This document shows, one piece after another, positions 8,503-18,080 of a stretch of DNA of 64,000 bases. The stretch is from QQUJ01 sp050287605 (lineage in GTDB: Bacteria; Pseudomonadota; Gammaproteobacteria; QQUJ01): the NCBI GenBank assembly GCA_050287605.1, contig JBNKCG010000026.1, positions 110,782 through 174,781 of the forward strand, in the 5' to 3' direction. The notes beneath the pieces are model-generated. The model was given only the letters and a program-made list of their open reading frames with translations, had not been told where the DNA came from and made no database searches. The position numbers and the translations under genes were made by a program. Positions within the stretch are counted from its first letter, which is position 1; every line of letters starts with the position of its first letter.

Positions 8503-9948
8503 GTGTCCACAGCCATCGTCTGGTTTCGCCGCGACCTGCGACTCGCGGATCACGCACCACTGCGCGCAGCATTGCGCGAGTCGGATAGCCTGGTACCGGT
8601 CTACGTCCACGACCCCCGTTGCGACGGATCGTGGGCGGCGGGAAGCGCATCGCGCTGGTGGTTGCATCACAGCCTGGAATCGTTGGATGCACAGCTGCGG
8701 CACCGGGGGTCACGCCTCGTCGTGCGCAGCGGAGACAGCGTGGAAAGCCTCGTCACCCTGGCCCAACAAACCGGCGCGACCCGCCTCTACTACCACAGCG
8801 TTCCCGAGCCGACGCAGGTGGCCCTGGAGCAGCGCATCACCGCACGGCTATCAGCCCTGGGTATCGCAGTTCACCGTTTTCGCGCAGCACTGCTCCACGA
8901 TCCGGAGCGACTGCGCAGCGGAAGCGGCACCCCCTATCGCGTCTTTACGGCCTTCTGGACGGCCTGCCGACAGCTGCCGTCGCCCGGACGCCCGCTACCG
9001 GCACCGCGACAAGTACAGCCACTCCCGTCCGTCCTCGACACAGCGTCCATTTCCAGCCTGGATCTGCTGCCGCGGACCCGATGGGATGGCGGTCTTGCAG
9101 ACACCTGGCAACCGGGAGAACCGCAGGCGCTGCGGCTACTGAACACCTTTGCGGCATCCACCGTCGCCGGGTACCCCGACACCCGCGACACCCCGGCAGC
9201 CGCCGGCACCTCGCGGCTCTCCGCAGCACTGCACTTCGGCGAAATCACGCCGCGCCAAGCATTCGAATGCGTCCAAACCAGCGACGCCACACCCAGCGGC
9301 GCAGCGCAATCCTATCTGCGTCAGTTGGGCTGGCGGGAATTTGCCCACTACCTGCTGCACCACTTTCCGCACACCCCGGATCAGCCGTTGAACCCGCGTT
9401 TCCGCCATTTTCCCTGGCGCAAGCGGCACGACGACCTACTGAACGCCTGGCAGCGCGGCGCGACGGGGATCCCTCTGGTGGATGCCGGCATGCGCGAGCT
9501 GTGGCAGACCGGCGGGATGCACAACCGTCTACGCATGGTGACAGCCTCGTTTCTCACCAAGAACCTGCGCATCCCCTGGCAGGCGGGCGCGCGCTGGTTC
9601 TGGGACACGCTGGTGGATGCCGACCTCGCCAACAACACCCTGGGCTGGCAATGGGTGGCCGGCTGCGGGGCCGACGCCGCCCCCTATTTCAGGATTTTCA
9701 ATCCGGTGTTGCAGGGGATGAAATTCGACGCGGAAGGACGTTACGTGCGCCACTGGGTGCCGGAACTCGCCGCCCTGCCGGACCGTTGGCTGCACCGGCC
9801 GTGGAAGGCGTCGCAGAGGGTACTCGAATCAGCGGGTGTCACGCTGGGGAGCGACTACCCACGGCCGGTGGTCGATCTGGCCGTCACCCGGCGTGAAGCC
9901 CTGATGGCCTACGATCGCATCCGGCAACCCCCGGTGCAGCGAACATGA
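8503..9948 (+). CDS. phrB: Deoxyribodipyrimidine photolyase
   Basis: 481 residues, normal for class I CPD photolyases (~470). The N-terminal antenna-binding domain opens with IVWFRRDLRLADHAPL. The C-terminal FAD domain has the expected run: GWREFAHYLLHHFP, IPLVDAGMRELWQTGGMHNRLRM, FLTKNLRIPW and NNTLGWQWVAGCGADAAPYFRIFNP. It repairs UV-induced pyrimidine dimers with blue light. The start is a GTG at 8503 with no clear ribosome site, so it probably depends on read-through from carH. Its linkage to the light sensor fits light-induced expression. A (6-4) photolyase or cryptochrome is less likely, given the class I motifs and the complete catalytic region. Confidence 0.94.
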   Translation: MSTAIVWFRRDLRLADHAPLRAALRESDSLVPVYVHDPRCDGSWAAGSASRWWLHHSLESLDAQLRHRGSRLVVRSGDSVESLVTLAQQTGATRLYYHSVPEPTQVALEQRITARLSALGIAVHRFRAALLHDPERLRSGSGTPYRVFTAFWTACRQLPSPGRPLPAPRQVQPLPSVLDTASISSLDLLPRTRWDGGLADTWQPGEPQALRLLNTFAASTVAGYPDTRDTPAAAGTSRLSAALHFGEITPRQAFECVQTSDATPSGAAQSYLRQLGWREFAHYLLHHFPHTPDQPLNPRFRHFPWRKRHDDLLNAWQRGATGIPLVDAGMRELWQTGGMHNRLRMVTASFLTKNLRIPWQAGARWFWDTLVDADLANNTLGWQWVAGCGADAAPYFRIFNPVLQGMKFDAEGRYVRHWVPELAALPDRWLHRPWKASQRVLESAGVTLGSDYPRPVVDLAVTRREALMAYDRIRQPPVQRT

Positions 9949-10694
9949 CCTCCCTGCGCTACATGGGGGCCATCGTGCTGCTGGTCACGCTTGCGCCGCT
10001 ACTGGCATTGCAGGGCCGGTACCTGCGCCGCCACGCCGTGCGTCTGCCGCCGGCCCGGGGCGAGCGCAACGGCATCGAACCGGGTGGACCGCCAGCCCTC
10101 GACCTCCTGGTCTTGGGCGAATCCACCGCCGCGGGGGTGGGTGTGTCCACCCATCGCGAATCCCTCGTCGGCCAGACGGCCATCGCCTTGGGCAGGCAAC
10201 TGCAACGCGAAATCCGCTGGGAGGTCGCCGGTCTCAACGGCCTGACCGCGGGGCGCGCTGCAGCGACGCTGTTCCCCTGGGTCGAGCGACGCCGAGCAAC
10301 CGTCGCGGTGCTGGCACTGGGCGTCAACGACACCCTGGCGCTGCGCACGCCACGGCACTGGCTGGCGCAGCTACGAGCGCTGATCGAGGGCGTACACGTC
10401 GAATTTCAACCGCAGCTCGTCGTGGTCTGCGCCATCCCACCGGTGGGCCGCTTCCCCGCCATCCCCCGTCCGCTGCGGACGTTGTTCGGGCTGGTGGCAG
10501 GTAGTCTGGACGCGGCGACCCGCGCGGCGTTGCGCGACCGCGGCGATATCCTGTACGTGCCCCTGCCCAGGGAGCTGCAAAGCAACCCCGAGTACATGGG
10601 CAGTGATGGGTTTCATCCGTCGGCAGCGGGGTACGCGGTGTGGGGTGGTCTGCTGGCCCGAGCCATCGCGGACCACGAGGTCAAAGTAAACTAG
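9945..10694 (+). CDS. SGNH/GDSL-family hydrolase with N-terminal membrane anchor
   Basis: 249 residues. A hydrophobic segment at ~8-23 should anchor the protein with the catalytic domain outside the cytoplasm. Block I is GESTAAG with the nucleophile S60, the block III asparagine is in LGVNDTLAL (~125), and block V DGFHPSAAGY near 225-234 supplies the Asp-His pair. It is an esterase, lipase or acyl-chain hydrolase of unknown substrate. The ATG overlaps the photolyase stop by four bases (ATGA), so the two are translationally coupled and it should share the light-responsive control of the operon. Confidence 0.85.
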   Translation: MTSLRYMGAIVLLVTLAPLLALQGRYLRRHAVRLPPARGERNGIEPGGPPALDLLVLGESTAAGVGVSTHRESLVGQTAIALGRQLQREIRWEVAGLNGLTAGRAAATLFPWVERRRATVAVLALGVNDTLALRTPRHWLAQLRALIEGVHVEFQPQLVVVCAIPPVGRFPAIPRPLRTLFGLVAGSLDAATRAALRDRGDILYVPLPRELQSNPEYMGSDGFHPSAAGYAVWGGLLARAIADHEVKVN

Positions 10695-10724
10695 GTCGCT
10701 TCCCCACAAGGATTCGGTACACGT

Positions 10725-10757
10725 AAAAACGGCGCACCGGTGGTCTCCGGTACGCCG
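10725..10757 (-). terminator. Rho-independent terminator of the DUF1631 gene
   Basis: The stem CGGCG-N-ACCGG / CCGGT-N-CGCCG (10730-10757, one mismatch) is followed on the minus strand by five T residues (10729-10725). It sits 27 bases beyond the DUF1631 stop and may also slow rightward transcripts from the SGNH gene. Confidence 0.75.
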
Positions 10758-10783
10758 CTATCGGGTGGGCGGATCTCCCCGCT

Positions 10784-13246
10784 TCAGTGGTCGTGGGAGT
10801 GATTGGCCGCCGAGTGCGGCTTCTTGCCCAGAATATTGGTCAGCGCCTGATCCAGCAGTGACTTCTCGTCGATCAGTTTGGCCGAACCGCGCCTAAACTC
10901 CAGGGCCAGACCCCTCTTGGTACGGTCGGTCACCTTCATGCCGTGGCGGTTGGTGAAGAGATAGCTGCCGGTGAGCGGGCTGATCCAGGAGAGCTTGCCG
11001 CGCAACGTGGTGCCGTCGGGGCGCGTGAACTCGATCCAGGTGCCCTTCTTCATGCGCTCGACGATTCCAAGGTAGCGCTCCTCGGAATCCGACTGCGGCT
11101 CGGGCGCCGGCTGCGGATCGCCGATGGTGATCTCTTCGATCTCCACCTGTGCCTGGTTTTCCCGCAGGTTCTCCATCAGCTCTTCGTAGCGCTGGCGCCG
11201 TTCTTCGGTCTGCTCTTCCTTGCGCGCCTCCTCCACGGGCTCCGAAAAGTCCGCGTAGGACATCACCTCTTCGGCGGTCAGTTCCTGTTCCGCGGCCAGC
11301 TCGGGAACGACCGACGCGATATCCAGCTTGTACGCTTCGATACCCGTCAGCTTGTCGCGTTCGGCGTCCATGGCCTGCTGCTTCTGATCGGCCTCGAACT
11401 GCGCCTGTTGAGTACGCCCGTCGCTCAGCGCCTGCGAGTGACACAACTTGAGATCGGCCAGGAAGGCGTGACGTGACGCTTCGGGCATGGAGGCCATCTC
11501 CATGCCCTCCTGCAACCCTTCCAGCAACCAACCCAACGCACCGACCAACCGCTGGCGTTCGCGATCAGTACGTTTGGGTTGCACGCTCCACAGCAAGGTA
11601 TCCATGGTTTCGATGCAGCGCCGCCAGTTGTTGCCCTCTTCGCCTTCACGCAGAAAGTAGAGCAGCAACACCGTGTACCAGTGATCGCGCAGGAACTCGG
11701 CCACCGGCTGCGGCGGCGCCTGCTTGATGACGCGGCAGTCGATCTCGTCGCGTACGATCACCTTGGCCATCATGACCCGCTCTTCGCCTTCCAACGCCTT
11801 GGCGGAGCGCTCCTCCACGCGTTCGGCGCGGTTTTGCTCGTGCTCCAGGTAGTCGCTGAGGCGATCGGCCAGCTCGGCAAACAGGGCGATGTCGTCGGAA
11901 AAATCGCGCAACACCGTCTCCACCACCTCTTCGACCTCGGCGTAGAGACTGCCTTCGGTGCGCGGCTCGCTCTCCTGCCAACCGGTGGCGGCACGCGCCA
12001 CCGTATCCAGCAGCCGGCGCGAGGGATGGTTGCGCGAGGCGAAAAACGCCTTGTCGATGATGGCGACCTTGAGGACCGGGATCTGCAGGCGGCCGATAAG
12101 CGCCTTCATTGCCGGCGCAACGTTTTCGTTATCCAGGATGTAATCGAAGATCAGCGCAACGATGTCGATGGTCACACCGTCGGCGCGAACCAAGGGCTGC
12201 AGGTCCGGTGCGGACTTGATGTCACGCAAAACGTTGACCGTACCGCTGACCAGTTGCCCCGCATCAAAGCTGCCGCTGAGACCGCCAACCCCCTGGCCGT
12301 GCTGCATGGCAGTCAAGGCATCCACCGCAGGGCCCAGCACCGCGGGAGCCAACGACACGCCACCCACGGGCGGAACACCGACAGCACCCGGGACGGCACC
12401 GGTCACGTAGTGCTGCAGCGCGTGGTAGAGGTTGATCTCGCCGCTGGTGTAGCCCGGCTGTTCGAATGCCCCGGACAAGTCGCTGGTTTGGGGTGGTGCG
12501 GCAGGCGTCATGGGCGGACGCTGGTAAGCGGGCCGTTTAACCTGGTGGTTGATGACGGGAAGAATGTTGTTGTTGATCAGATACTGGTTGATCGCCAGGT
12601 AGAGTGCCTGCAAACCGGGGATCGCCAGCTTGTCGAACAGTTTCAGGACGATCAGTTTCGCTTTGACGTCGACGTTGATGTCGTGGCAAGCGTCGCGGAA
12701 AGCACCGCAGATCACCTCAGGACCGATGGGGTTGTCCTCGTTCTTGAGCTCTTTGCGACGCAGAATAAGTTGCAACCGCTGCTCCAGCTCGAACAGCTCC
12801 CGATGACAGGTGCTGCGTACCTTGCTGGCCATGCTGCTGGCGGCCAGCGACTCCTCCAGGTCTGCGTGTTCGATCAGGCTCAGGGAAAGACTGCTGTCGC
12901 CGGCATGCATCCCGGTGGTCGGGCTGTGCTTGCGCTTGACCACCTCGGCGAAGCGCTCCATGAAGAGTTGGCGGGTGCGACGTTCGATCTCGCTGCGGCG
13001 GCGGCGTATCTCGCGCATGGCGTCGAAGTAAATCGTCTGTTCGGAGTCGCTGATCGCTTTATCAGCGCGTTCGAACAGCGTGTCATCCACTTTGTCCAGG
13101 GTCGCTGAGACAGCGCCGGTCAAGTATTCGGCAACACGATCACGACATTCGGTAAGCACCCGCTTCGCCTCTATCGACCCGATGCCGCCCCGTTCACGAT
13201 TGTAGCGGCGTAGATCCACGACTTTTCCCGTTTCGCCCGCACTCAT
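10784..13246 (-). CDS. DUF1631 family protein
   Basis: 820 residues, mostly helical and charged, matching in length and layout the DUF1631 family of gammaproteobacteria, whose function is not established. The N-terminal half is helical (RDRVAEYLTGAVSATLDKVDDTLFERADKA-type repeats). The middle has a Gly/Pro/Ala-rich linker (~250-350). The C-terminal ~100 residues (GTWIEF, LRGKLSWISPLTGSYLFTNRHG) look like a small PilZ-like beta barrel, but the classic RxxxR arginines are not clear. The ATG at 13246 has GGTGAAG just upstream; a GTG three codons earlier is the alternative. It is divergent from the HDOD gene across a ~145-bp gap. Confidence 0.82.
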   Translation of the reverse strand: MSAGETGKVVDLRRYNRERGGIGSIEAKRVLTECRDRVAEYLTGAVSATLDKVDDTLFERADKAISDSEQTIYFDAMREIRRRRSEIERRTRQLFMERFAEVVKRKHSPTTGMHAGDSSLSLSLIEHADLEESLAASSMASKVRSTCHRELFELEQRLQLILRRKELKNEDNPIGPEVICGAFRDACHDINVDVKAKLIVLKLFDKLAIPGLQALYLAINQYLINNNILPVINHQVKRPAYQRPPMTPAAPPQTSDLSGAFEQPGYTSGEINLYHALQHYVTGAVPGAVGVPPVGGVSLAPAVLGPAVDALTAMQHGQGVGGLSGSFDAGQLVSGTVNVLRDIKSAPDLQPLVRADGVTIDIVALIFDYILDNENVAPAMKALIGRLQIPVLKVAIIDKAFFASRNHPSRRLLDTVARAATGWQESEPRTEGSLYAEVEEVVETVLRDFSDDIALFAELADRLSDYLEHEQNRAERVEERSAKALEGEERVMMAKVIVRDEIDCRVIKQAPPQPVAEFLRDHWYTVLLLYFLREGEEGNNWRRCIETMDTLLWSVQPKRTDRERQRLVGALGWLLEGLQEGMEMASMPEASRHAFLADLKLCHSQALSDGRTQQAQFEADQKQQAMDAERDKLTGIEAYKLDIASVVPELAAEQELTAEEVMSYADFSEPVEEARKEEQTEERRQRYEELMENLRENQAQVEIEEITIGDPQPAPEPQSDSEERYLGIVERMKKGTWIEFTRPDGTTLRGKLSWISPLTGSYLFTNRHGMKVTDRTKRGLALEFRRGSAKLIDEKSLLDQALTNILGKKPHSAANHSHDH

Positions 13247-13390
13247 GGTCTTCACCCGTCAGGACGCCGCGCGGCGGTGCACCGCGCTTTCGAATATATG
13301 TGTACCACTGATCAATTCCACAAAACGTGATAAGGCACTCAAATTTTTGGGGGTTATATAGGGTAGTCTCCCAATCAGGATTATCCATCA

Positions 13391-14290
13391 ATGACAGCGG
13401 GTGGTTCGATGAATCAAGCAACCGAACTGCGTAAGCAACACCACCCAGAGATCGCGCGCCTCATCGAGGAGACCCGCGACCTGGTCTCTCCACCCGACGT
13501 GCACTTTGCGCTGCTGGAGGTCCTCAACGACCCCGCTTCCACCAGCAGCGACATGGCCGAGGTGATCGCTCTCGATCCGGCCCTGACGGCCCGGCTGCTG
13601 CGCATCGTCAACAGTCCCTATTACGGCTTGGTGCGCCGCGTCGACACCATCTCGCGGGCGGTCACGATAATCGGCAGCAACGAGCTGTTCAATCTTGCGG
13701 TAGCTGTGTCGGCGACCTCGGTTTTCGCGCGCCTCCCCGGTTCGCTGGTCAATATGGACAACTTCTGGCATCACAGCGTCTACACCGCCATGGTGGGCCG
13801 CGAACTGGCCAAGATCTGCAACGTTCTGCACCCCGACCGTCTGTTCGTGGGTGGCATGCTCCACGATATCGGCAGCCTGCTGCTGTATAACGAACGCCCG
13901 GAGACCATGGCCGAACTCTTGCTGGTGGCGCAAGGCGACGAGGAGCTGATGTTCCACGCCGAACTAAACCGCCTAGGATTCAGCCACGCGGAAGTGGCCG
14001 CGGGAATTCTCGATCTTTGGCAACTTCCGCCGGTATTGTGTGCAGCGGTGGGCGCGCACCACACCCCGCTGGACAGTACCGAACCCACGCCCGAGGCGTG
14101 CATACTCTACGTCGCCGACTTCCTGGCCAATCGCTCCGAGCGCGGCGGTTTCGCTGCCGAAACCCAACCCAAGGGCACCATGGACGAAGCGGTGCTGAAA
14201 CACCTGGGCATCGGCGCCAAAGAACTCGTCCCGGCAGCCGAAGCAGCAACGGCGAAGTTTGACGAGAGCATCGCGATGTTTTTGCCGTAA
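13391..14290 (+). CDS. HDOD-domain signalling protein
   Basis: 299 residues. The HDOD domain spans ~20-220: SDMAEVIALDPALTARLLRIVNSPYYG is the family's N-terminal block, and GGMLHDIGSLLLYN holds the degenerate HD pair. HDOD proteins are scaffolds in signalling and often link to cyclic di-GMP or motility circuits. No GGDEF, EAL or receiver domain is attached here. Two starts are possible: the ATG at 13391, with AGGA ten bases upstream, or the ATG at 13409 (MNQATEL), preceded by GGGTGG. The divergent DUF1631 partner shares the upstream region. Confidence 0.88.
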   Translation: MTAGGSMNQATELRKQHHPEIARLIEETRDLVSPPDVHFALLEVLNDPASTSSDMAEVIALDPALTARLLRIVNSPYYGLVRRVDTISRAVTIIGSNELFNLAVAVSATSVFARLPGSLVNMDNFWHHSVYTAMVGRELAKICNVLHPDRLFVGGMLHDIGSLLLYNERPETMAELLLVAQGDEELMFHAELNRLGFSHAEVAAGILDLWQLPPVLCAAVGAHHTPLDSTEPTPEACILYVADFLANRSERGGFAAETQPKGTMDEAVLKHLGIGAKELVPAAEAATAKFDESIAMFLP

Positions 14291-14317
14291 CGGCATGACG
14301 ACGCTAATCTCAGCGTC

Positions 14318-14713
14318 ATGGACGGCGACCACTCGACACTGAAGCGTTTCATTCGCCACACCTTAGGGTGCGGATGCCCCGACGAGGTGCTGGATAAGAT
14401 CGCGATCGATCGGCTATCCCCCACGCCCCCCGGAGGGCGGCCCATACTGCGCATAGACGTCGGCGGCCGCCTGTTGATCTACCTGGTCGACCGGCTACTT
14501 TCCGACGCCGCACTCGGCGACCTGCTGCTCAGCGGCGTCGCTGATCGCAACGAGCACGGCTTCAACCGTTTGCGGGTCGTACTGTGCCGCGACAGCAACA
14601 CGTCGGACAATCACGGCCCGGACTCGACCCTGCCCTGGCCCAACGACGACAAGGTGCACGTCCACCGTCTGCCGCGCGATCAGATACCGCTTCAGGATCC
14701 CCACCCTGCGTAA
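14318..14713 (+). CDS. Small conserved hypothetical protein with LGCGCPDEV motif
   Basis: 131 residues, no signal peptide, no clear membrane segment. The N-terminus RFIRHTLGCGCPDEVLDKI contains a two-cysteine motif (C-G-C-P-D-E-V) that I have seen in small bacterial and archaeal proteins of unknown function; a metal or redox role is only possible. The rest is an alpha/beta domain (RLLIYLVDRLL, RLRVVLCRD) ending in a proline-rich tail. It starts 27 bases after the HDOD stop. The right arm of a short inverted repeat (GACGCT/AGCGTC) overlaps its start region. Confidence 0.6.
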   Translation: MDGDHSTLKRFIRHTLGCGCPDEVLDKIAIDRLSPTPPGGRPILRIDVGGRLLIYLVDRLLSDAALGDLLLSGVADRNEHGFNRLRVVLCRDSNTSDNHGPDSTLPWPNDDKVHVHRLPRDQIPLQDPHPA

Positions 14714-14803
14714 TCGTGCGCGCAGGTTGCGCCCGACCGCGCCCGCATCCGAACGCCCTGCAGCAACGCAGAGACCGCCACCACCTGGTCGCCTAAATGC
14801 AAA

Positions 14804-14830
14804 AGGCCCGGCAGAATGATTGCCGGGCCT
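14804..14830 (-). terminator. Terminator of the liv operon
   Basis: A perfect 10-bp stem, AGGCCCGGCA (14804-14813) and TGCCGGGCCT (14821-14830), has a 7-base loop. Read on the minus strand it runs into TTTT. It lies 28 bases past the livK stop and ends the leftward operon. Confidence 0.88.
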
Positions 14831-14858
14831 CTTGCGGACTGCAAATGCGCTGAGGGCG

Positions 14859-15956
14859 CTACTTCACGTAGTCATACTTGCCGTCGGTCCACTCGTAGAC
14901 CACATAGCCGGGAGCGGTCACATCACCCTTGCCGTCGAAGCCAATCTTGCCCAACACGGTGTTGAACTGGCCCGCCTTGAGCGCCGAGATAATCTTGGCC
15001 GGCTCTACGGCTCCGGCTTTCTGCGCTGCCTGCGCCCAGGCCTGGATCGCGCCATAGGTGTAGAGCGTGTAGCCTTCGGGCTTGTAGTTCTGTGCCAGGA
15101 ACTTGTCGACGATGGGCTTGGCTTGCGGGTTACGCGCCGGATCGGGGCTGAAGGTCATCAGCGTACCCTCGCCGGCCGGACCGGTGATCGACCAATACTC
15201 GTCGGTCACCAGCGCATCGCCGGACATCAGCGTCGCATCCATACCCTGCTCGCGCGCCTGACGGATGATCAGGCCGGCCTCGGTGTGATAGCCGCCGATG
15301 TAGATCAGGCCGATGTTGGCAGCCTTCATCTTGGACACTAGCGCCGAGTAGTCCTTTTCGCCCGCGGTGTAGGCCTCGTACATTGCCACCTTCTTGCCGC
15401 GCTTCTCGATCTGCGCCATGGTCTCGTCGGCCAGACCCTTGCCGTAGGCGGTCTTGTCCTGAAGGATGGCGATGTTCTTGCTGCCGAAGTGATCGACGAT
15501 GTAGTTGCCTGCCACCACACCCTGCTGATCGTCACGGCCGCAAGTGCGGAACACGTTAGCAAGACCGCGTTCGGTCAGCTGGGGGTTGGTGGAAGCCGGC
15601 GAGATCTGCACGATGCCTTCCTCGGCGTAAACGTTGGAGGCAGGAATCGACGAACCCGAGCAGAAGTGACCGGCGACGAAAACCACGTTCTTATGCACGA
15701 ACTGGTTGGCTACCGCGACGGCCTGCTTGGGATCGCATGCATCGTCTCCCACTTCCAGCTTCAGTTTCTGACCCAGCACACCGCCCTTGGAGTTGATGTC
15801 CGCCACCGCCATCTCGGCGCCGCGCTTCATCTGCTCGCCGAACGACGCATACTGACCGGTCATGGGTCCGGCCGTGGCGATCGTAATGTCCGCCTGTGCA
15901 GCGGTCACCAGACCCAGCGCAGCTGCGGTTACTACACCTAACATTGCTTTCTTCAT
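14859..15956 (-). CDS. livK: Branched-chain amino acid ABC transporter, periplasmic binding protein
   Basis: 365 residues. A signal peptide (~1-22, MKKAMLGVVTAAALG...AQA) precedes a type I periplasmic-binding fold: ITIATAGPMTGQYASFGEQMKRGAEMA and ADINSKGGVLGQKL are hallmarks of the Leu/Ile/Val receptor family. It captures the ligand for the LivHM permease. AGGAG lies 10 bases before the ATG. It is the last gene of the operon, ~160 bases after the small membrane gene, which leaves room for a separate promoter or processing site. Exact ligand (branched-chain amino acid, amide or urea) is not decided by sequence alone. Confidence 0.92.
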   Translation of the reverse strand: MKKAMLGVVTAAALGLVTAAQADITIATAGPMTGQYASFGEQMKRGAEMAVADINSKGGVLGQKLKLEVGDDACDPKQAVAVANQFVHKNVVFVAGHFCSGSSIPASNVYAEEGIVQISPASTNPQLTERGLANVFRTCGRDDQQGVVAGNYIVDHFGSKNIAILQDKTAYGKGLADETMAQIEKRGKKVAMYEAYTAGEKDYSALVSKMKAANIGLIYIGGYHTEAGLIIRQAREQGMDATLMSGDALVTDEYWSITGPAGEGTLMTFSPDPARNPQAKPIVDKFLAQNYKPEGYTLYTYGAIQAWAQAAQKAGAVEPAKIISALKAGQFNTVLGKIGFDGKGDVTAPGYVVYEWTDGKYDYVK

Positions 15957-16117
15957 GTTGGTTGCTCTCCTCTGGATTGCCTCTCTTGACAGCCGTCAAC
16001 TGCAACGACTGGTTCTTGATGGCGGGTTCAGCGCTGGTCCAGATCCAATGCTAAACCCGTACCGTTGTAAGGACATCTCATACTCTAGCAGCCGGTCCGC
16101 AGACCGCAACCGCACCG

Positions 16118-16468
16118 TCATCGCGCCGCGGACTTGTAGCGGCAACTCCACGGTGATGTGCGCTCGTACAGCCAGGGATACTGGTACACCAGGCATTTGA
16201 TGCGATTGACGCGGTACGCGGCCAGACCGTAGAGAACCAGCACCGTCACGTCGATCAAAAAGCCGGAAAGCGACAGCAACGTGCCGCCGAACAAAGCGAA
16301 GATCAGGAACCGGCAAGCGAAGCCCAGCAATACGCAGTAGGCCACCGCCTGCCAGATCGGTTTCCAAGTGCTGGCCACCGCCGCACCGGTCATCCAGGCG
16401 GCAAACCCCATCAGCACGAACGTCACCGCGAAATAGACACCGCCGGTGGTCCCCAGAATCGCCTCCAT
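16118..16468 (-). CDS. Small four-helix membrane protein linked to liv genes (DUF6867-like)
   Basis: 116 residues with about three to four hydrophobic segments (~8-30, 38-60, 62-85) and a basic tail (YRVNRIKCLVYQYPWLYE). It lies two bases after livF and before livK. Proteins of this size and layout occur in the same place in many proteobacterial liv operons and belong, I believe, to DUF6867. Its role is not known; an accessory to the permease is inferred from position only. Confidence 0.7.
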   Translation of the reverse strand: MEAILGTTGGVYFAVTFVLMGFAAWMTGAAVASTWKPIWQAVAYCVLLGFACRFLIFALFGGTLLSLSGFLIDVTVLVLYGLAAYRVNRIKCLVYQYPWLYERTSPWSCRYKSAAR

Positions 16469-16470
16469 CG

Positions 16471-17184
<714 letters not shown>

Positions 17185-17219
17185 CGTCAGCTACCGTTTG
17201 CCGTAAACACGTTACACGA

Positions 17220-18080
17220 TCACCCCTGCTCCGGGCGCGACGAGAGATCCTGAGTCACCACCGGTGGCAGCTCATCGGTCTCCTCTTCACCCAGGTAAGC
17301 CCGGATCACGTTGGGATCGTTGCGCACCTCCTCCGGTGAGCCGTCAGCGATCTTGCGCCCGTAGTCGAGCACCACCACGTGATCGGAGATGCCCATCACC
17401 ACGCTCATGTCGTGTTCGATGAGCAGCAAGCCGATGCCCTCTTCGTCCCTGATCGACATCAGTAATTTGTTGAGATCCGCCGACTCGCGCGGATTGAGCC
17501 CTGCGGCCGGTTCGTCCAGGCAAAGAATCCTGGGGCGGGTGCACATGGCACGGGCGATCTCCAAACGCCGCTGATCGCCGTAGGGGAGGTTGCCTGCGTC
17601 CCAATCGGCCTTGTCGAGCAGATTGATGCGCTTTAGCCAACTGGTCGCAAACTCCACCGCCTGCTTTTCCGCATTGCGATAGTGCTTCAGACCGAACAGT
17701 CCGCCGATGGTGTAGAAGGAATCGAGCATCAACTGGTTATGTTGAGCGACGATCAGGTTCTCCAGCACGGTCATCTGCGCAAACAGGCGGATGTTCTGGA
17801 AGGTTCGCGCCACACCTGCACGTGCGATACGAAATCCCTCCATACGCTCCAGGTAGCGCGTCTTTTGGCCATCACGCAGCGTCAACCTGCCTTCGGTGGG
17901 GCGGTAGAACCCCGTCAAACAGTTGAACACCGTCGTCTTGCCGGCGCCGTTGGGCCCGATGATCGCGGTGATTTCGCGCTGCTGCGCTTCGAACGACAAA
18001 TCGTCGATCGCCACCAGCCCACCGAAGCGCATAGTCAAGTGCTCCACCGTCAGCAACGGTGCCTCCGGCTGCGCGTTCAT
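17220..18080 (-). CDS. livG: Branched-chain amino acid ABC transporter ATPase LivG
   Basis: 286 residues. Walker A is GPNGAGKTT (~41-49), the signature is LPYGDQRRLEIARAM (~167) and Walker B is ILCLDEPAAGLNP (~187). The LxYGxQRRLEIAR form of the signature separates LivG from LivF. The ATG overlaps the livM stop by four bases (ATGA), so the two are translationally coupled. A ~30-residue C-terminal tail beyond the usual LivG end (EETDELPPVVTQDLSSRPEQG) is poorly conserved. Confidence 0.95.
   Translation of the reverse strand: MNAQPEAPLLTVEHLTMRFGGLVAIDDLSFEAQQREITAIIGPNGAGKTTVFNCLTGFYRPTEGRLTLRDGQKTRYLERMEGFRIARAGVARTFQNIRLFAQMTVLENLIVAQHNQLMLDSFYTIGGLFGLKHYRNAEKQAVEFATSWLKRINLLDKADWDAGNLPYGDQRRLEIARAMCTRPRILCLDEPAAGLNPRESADLNKLLMSIRDEEGIGLLLIEHDMSVVMGISDHVVVLDYGRKIADGSPEEVRNDPNVIRAYLGEEETDELPPVVTQDLSSRPEQG

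Noticed and set aside
11579..13108. 509-codon plus-strand frame opposite DUF1631
   Set aside because: Antisense shadow, no ribosome site, low-complexity composition.
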